In this document: positions 4,327 through 5,982 of the stretch, in pieces
How positions within the stretch are numbered: position 1 is the first letter of the stretch
Layout of the letters: each line of letters opens with the position of its first letter
NCBI GenBank assembly: GCA_026387595.1
Contig: JAPLLL010000103.1
Location: 8,107-14,088 of the forward strand
Direction: 5' to 3'
DNA length: 5,982 nt
From: Candidatus Omnitrophota bacterium
Lineage (GTDB): Bacteria > Omnitrophota > Gorgyraeia > JABMQH01
Translations under genes and position numbers: made by a program
Notes under the pieces: generated by a model
Seen by the model: only the letters and a program-made list of their open reading frames with translations
Database searches by the model: none
Told to the model about the DNA's origin: nothing

Positions 4327-4416
4327 TGGCGGAGGAGGTAGGATTCGAACCCACGGTACCCGTAAGGGTACAACGGTTTTCAAGACCGCCGCATTCAACC
4401 GCTCTGCCACTCCTCC
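4327..4416 (-). tRNA. tRNA-Ser (anticodon UGA), CCA encoded
   Basis: The acceptor stem GGAGGAG (4416-4410) pairs with CTCCTCC (4337-4331), followed by discriminator G (4330) and encoded CCA (4329-4327). The anticodon loop CTTGAAA carries TGA. The variable arm is long (GTACC-CTTACG-GGTAC) and the T arm is GTGGG-TTCGAAT-CCTAC with one G-U. Its D and anticodon arms are almost identical to tRNA-Ser(CGA), which indicates a shared origin by duplication, while the acceptor and T stems differ. Its 5' nucleotide abuts the last hairpin of module B. Confidence 0.97.
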
Positions 4417-4450
4417 GATTTTGCCCTAATTTTACTTAATCTGCAAAATC
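4417..4450 (-). repeat. Module B tRNA-abutting leader hairpin
   Basis: GATTTTGC (4417-4424) and GCAAAATC (4443-4450) form a perfect 8-bp stem with an 18-nt loop, directly touching the first nucleotide of tRNA-Ser(UGA). Compared with module A, the stem shifts by one pair while remaining fully complementary, and the loop is unrelated. Confidence 0.7.
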
Positions 4451-4492
4451 GTCCCGAGCCACAATTGCGACCAATAATCGATGGCGAGGGAC
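4451..4492 (+). repeat. Module B tandem-GA hairpin, tRNA-proximal
   Basis: GTCCC (4451-4455) pairs with GGGAC (4488-4492) and GCCA (4458-4461) with TGGC (4482-4485), around GA/GA. The inner stem differs from module A (GTCCC/GGGAC) on both sides at once, so pairing is preserved by compensatory change. The loop is 20 nt. Confidence 0.8.
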
Positions 4493-4513
4493 CAACATTC
4501 TTACCGCCGCATT

Positions 4514-4551
4514 TCCCTCGCATCCCAAATGTACTCTATAGATGCTCGGGA
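4514..4551 (-). repeat. Module B insert hairpin 1 (tandem GA on minus strand)
   Basis: TCCC (4514-4517) pairs with GGGA (4548-4551), and GCATC (4520-4524) with GATGC (4541-4545), around TC/TC on the plus strand (GA/GA on the minus strand). The inner stem covaries with module A's GCAC/GTGC. Confidence 0.75.
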
Positions 4552-4554
4552 TTT

Positions 4555-4569
4555 CCTCGCTTCGCTCGG
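4555..4569 (-). repeat. Module B insert hairpin 2 (short)
   Basis: On the minus strand this reads CC-GA-GC-GAA-GC-GA-GG, a compact hairpin with a 2-bp inner stem, tandem GA mismatch and 2-bp outer clamp. It replaces the much longer GC-rich stem of module A while keeping the mismatch and position. Confidence 0.65.
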
Positions 4570-4592
4570 TCACAACCGCTCTGCCACTCCTC

Positions 4593-4623
4593 CGAATTGC
4601 TATCGTTTGCATACGGCAATTCG
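4593..4623 (-). repeat. Module B simple hairpin abutting the partial tRNA copy
   Basis: CGAATTGC (4593-4600) and GCAATTCG (4616-4623) form the same perfect stem as in module A. The loop differs at a few positions. It touches the 5' end of the partial tRNA copy and shares its last base with the distal tandem-GA hairpin. Confidence 0.75.
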
Positions 4624-4674
4624 TCCCGAGCCCCTCGTTGTCTGGTGAATCTAAAGCAACCCGGGGCGAGGGAC
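4623..4674 (+). repeat. Module B tandem-GA hairpin, distal
   Basis: GTCCC (4623-4627) pairs with GGGAC (4670-4674) and GCCCC (4630-4634) with GGGGC (4663-4667), around GA/GA. A further GTTG/CAAC (4637-4640, 4657-4660) can extend the stem past a 2x2 mismatch. The loop is longer than in module A. It ends 15 nt from the upstream gene's stop codon. Confidence 0.8.
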
Positions 4675-4689
4675 TTTACGATGTATTTA

Positions 4690-5025
4690 TCAATGATCCT
4701 TGCGCGCCGCGTAGGTAAAACCCAAAAAATATTTTCGCCAGGATGCATCAGTAGACATAAACTCGTTTGGCCCCAGAAAGTAGTCAACCAGAGCCTCCCG
4801 GACGCGTGCAATTTCTTTAAGGCGGGGGCCGCTTTTTGTGCTTTCAAGCGTCAGGTCAAGTAACTCAAGGCAGCGCTCGAAAGCCTTGCGACAATAGTCT
4901 TCGTTGTTCTTTGCGCGCCAGTTAAGGGCACGTTCTACTTCGCTTCCTATATTAGCCATTTGCTCGATTAACGGCATCCTCTCCCAGCGGCCTGCGGCAA
5001 GGCTTTTGTGCTGGTAGCTCATCAT
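4690..5025 (-). CDS. Conserved helical protein of unknown function
   Basis: This 111-residue protein is probably all-helical and cytoplasmic: MPLIEQMANIGSEVERALNWR (17-37), NNEDYCRKAFERCLELLDLTL (40-60), RLKEIARVREALVDYFLG (68-85). Notable conserved-looking motifs are EQMANIGSEVxRAxxW, AFERxLELLDLT, and RVREALVDYF, ending in SWRKYFLGFTYAAR. I recognise this as a widespread uncharacterised family; I recall relatives next to DUF5674 genes but cannot check that here. The start is ATG-ATG; the first ATG overlaps the DUF5674 stop as ATGA and the second is 3 nt on. A weak AAGGTG serves as ribosome binding site, so translation is likely coupled. No nuclease or toxin motif is evident. Stop codon 4690-4692 is followed after 15 nt by module B. 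Confidence 0.85.
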   Translation of the reverse strand: MMSYQHKSLAAGRWERMPLIEQMANIGSEVERALNWRAKNNEDYCRKAFERCLELLDLTLESTKSGPRLKEIARVREALVDYFLGPNEFMSTDASWRKYFLGFTYAARKDH

Positions 5026-5360
5026 TTCACCTTCGCCATAACAATTTCGGCAATTTTATTGCGTATTTGCACGTCGTTCACTCCGCGGCTTCTGTTGCCC
5101 TGCGACGGCCGCATATTTACTACGGAATCAAATTCGATAAATCCCTCCCCTTGCACGTCGGGATAAAGATTAATTCCCCAGAGGTCTTTTTGTTTTGAAC
5201 CACTTTCAAGAAGCAGCGCTTCCAAATCTGAATGAAGTTCCGCATCAACAGCGATAATGCTTTTTTCAGTATCAATAACAGCTTTGACTAAATCGCCGAA
5301 GGTAGCGGCGGACATTTGTTTGAGCTCTTCAAGCGTTATTGTATCGGTTATTATTTTCAT
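5022..5360 (-). CDS. DUF5674 family protein
   Basis: This 112-residue cytoplasmic protein of unknown function is recognised as DUF5674 from its conserved pattern. It has LVKAVIDTEKSIIAVDAELHSDLEALLLESGSKQKDLWGINLYP (24-67) and FIEFDSVVNMRPSQGNRSRGVNDVQIRNKIAEIV (74-107). The acidic run (Asp30, Glu32, Asp39, Glu41, His43, Asp45, Glu47) followed by RPSQxNRSRGV could form a binding or catalytic site; that is inference. GAGGTG about 6 nt before the ATG lies over the end of the upstream M50-like gene, and the stop-to-start gap is only 4 nt. The stop overlaps the next start by 4 nt (ATGA). The tight coupling suggests it works with the 111-residue protein. Confidence 0.88.
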   Translation of the reverse strand: MKIITDTITLEELKQMSAATFGDLVKAVIDTEKSIIAVDAELHSDLEALLLESGSKQKDLWGINLYPDVQGEGFIEFDSVVNMRPSQGNRSRGVNDVQIRNKIAEIVMAKVK

Positions 5361-5364
5361 TATT

Positions 5365-5952
5365 TCACCTCACCGCAAACAGCTGATTAAATATCGCGAT
5401 GTATAATGCCTTGGTCTCTGTGCAGAACTGAAGCGTCATTTCCGTGAACGAAAAGCCCGGGAATATCAGGCTTAGTATGAACGCTGTGATCGCTATGTTA
5501 ATAACGTAAATTATCGCAAGCGAAAACAAATACCCCGTCTTTAAAAGGTCCGGTTGCGCAACCTTAAGCGCTTCAACCGTCAGGACAATGTGCATTGCCA
5601 GGGTAAAACCTATTGCGAATATAAAATACGGGGCGTAACCTGAAACTTCTGTCAGTTTTGAAAGCCCGAAATAACCAAGCGCTGCCAGGATCGTATACAG
5701 CGGCACAAAGTAAGGGCTTATATTTATGAGGAAATTTGACTTGCTCGTCTCTATGCTGCCGCCTTCGCTTGATACCTTCATGTTCTTTGTCTTGCCGAAT
5801 GAAAGCCACGTTGACACCGCGTGTACGCTTTCGTGGCCCAGATTATACACGTATTTCGGCTTGTAAAAGAAAAGATGCAGTATCACGTATGATACGATGC
5901 CCCATAAAAAATACGACCGGTCGGATGAGCCAGAAAGCGAGATATTGTTCAT
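5365..5952 (-). CDS. M50-like membrane metallopeptidase; N-terminus may extend past the window
   Basis: At least 195 residues. The zinc motif is His40-Glu41-x2-His44 in LGHESVHAVSTWLSFGK, near the N-terminus after a first membrane segment (15-30), followed by a KVSSEGGSIETSKSNF beta-like stretch. Further membrane segments lie at about 73-97, 108-129 and 140-164. Asp135 in AQPDLLKTG is a candidate third zinc ligand. This matches small M50B-type proteins related to site-2 intramembrane proteases, although a canonical LDG motif is absent and the substrate is unknown. The ATG at 5952 has no Shine-Dalgarno sequence, and the frame stays open through the ten codons to the window edge (ending FFNE before Met), so the true start could lie outside. 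It leads the operon with DUF5674 and the 111-residue protein. Confidence 0.85.
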   Translation of the reverse strand: MNNISLSGSSDRSYFLWGIVSYVILHLFFYKPKYVYNLGHESVHAVSTWLSFGKTKNMKVSSEGGSIETSKSNFLINISPYFVPLYTILAALGYFGLSKLTEVSGYAPYFIFAIGFTLAMHIVLTVEALKVAQPDLLKTGYLFSLAIIYVINIAITAFILSLIFPGFSFTEMTLQFCTETKALYIAIFNQLFAVR

Positions 5953-5982
5953 CTCGTTAAAAAATGCGCGGGAGGCCGGCGC

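Larger units (their letters stand above)
4503..4593 (-). pseudogene. Partial copy of tRNA-Ser(UGA) nt 1-32, split by a 59-nt insert
   Basis: Positions 4593-4573 match nt 1-21 of tRNA-Ser(UGA) and 4513-4503 match nt 22-32, all 32 identical. The insert (4514-4572) occupies the same D-loop point as in module A. It starts TCCCTCGCA and ends TCA in both modules but differs in length and inner sequence. The acceptor half-stem GGAGGAG belongs to this tRNA and not to tRNA-Ser(CGA). The rest of the tRNA is absent. Confidence 0.85.
4417..4674. repeat. Structured module B: hairpin array with a split partial tRNA-Ser copy
   Basis: This 258-bp non-coding stretch lies between the 111-residue gene (stop at 4690) and tRNA-Ser(UGA). 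It has the same element order as module A: tandem-GA hairpin, simple hairpin, tRNA nt 1-21, insert with two inverted-orientation hairpins, tRNA nt 22-32, 10-nt linker, tandem-GA hairpin, simple hairpin. Conserved blocks are ACCGCCGCATTTCCCTCGCA and the joint between the simple and distal hairpins; loops and inner stems differ. No credible coding frame is present. The 15 nt between the module and the upstream stop codon show nothing notable. Confidence 0.85.

Noticed and set aside
4301..4354. N-terminal extension of the amide hydrolase to an ATG at 4354
   Set aside because: It would overlap the 3' part of tRNA-Ser(UGA) and bury the signal peptide; the ATG at 4303 has a good Shine-Dalgarno sequence and gives a normal signal peptide.
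4417..4450. tRNA-Ser(UGA) promoter with TAAAAT as -10
   Set aside because: TAAAAT lies in the leader-hairpin loop but has no TTGACA-like element 16-18 nt upstream, and module A lacks an equivalent match.
4465..4863. Open frames on both strands across module B and the end of the 111-residue gene
   Set aside because: Stop-free stretches created by GC-rich repeats and overlap with a well-supported gene in another frame; no ribosome binding site or family resemblance.

Overview
The window is a gene-dense stretch in which every gene I can support lies on the minus strand, so transcription runs leftward from the 5982 end. The proteins suggest an uncultivated-lineage bacterium, possibly Omnitrophota or another candidate phylum. 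The clues are a CxxC-x17-CxxC zinc ribbon, a DUF5674 protein, an HD-GYP protein and a small GHExxHA membrane peptidase. This placement is inferred from remembered family distributions and is not demonstrated. Several proteins carry Sec signal peptides (cyclophilin, linear amide hydrolase, a PA14-like protein).

Layout in transcription order: (i) 5982-4690, a tight three-gene operon of an M50-like membrane peptidase, a DUF5674 protein and a helical protein of unknown function. The last two overlap by 4 nt. (ii) 4674-4417, a structured non-coding module (B) abutting tRNA-Ser(UGA). (iii) 4303-2609, an exported choloylglycine/penicillin V acylase-family hydrolase followed by a flavin reductase. 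(iv) 2606-2352, a second structured module (A) abutting tRNA-Ser(CGA). (v) 2255-570, a secreted PA14-like protein, a zinc-ribbon protein and a secreted cyclophilin. (vi) A promoter and leader hairpin, a 78-residue possibly PC4-like protein, and tRNA-Ser(GGA) with encoded CCA. (vii) The first 40 codons of an HD-GYP domain protein, cut by the window edge.

The most unusual content is the pair of modules A and B. They are diverged copies of one architecture. Reading toward the tRNA: a hairpin whose stem holds a tandem G.A/G.A mismatch, a simple hairpin, and a copy of the first 32 nt of the neighbouring tRNA-Ser. That copy is split after nt 21 by an insert of 69 nt (A) or 59 nt (B) carrying two more tandem-mismatch hairpins in the opposite orientation. 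A second tandem-mismatch hairpin and a second simple hairpin follow, ending exactly at the first nucleotide of the intact tRNA. Stem positions covary between A and B while loops diverge. Each split tRNA copy matches its own neighbour, not the other tRNA. I know of no described element with this organisation.

All three UCN-decoding tRNA-Ser genes sit 9-23 nt upstream of a protein start codon, so tRNA and mRNA maturation may be linked. Only one promoter is convincing, so long read-through transcripts punctuated by tRNAs and hairpins are plausible. No insertion sequence, CRISPR array, rRNA or confident intrinsic terminator was seen.
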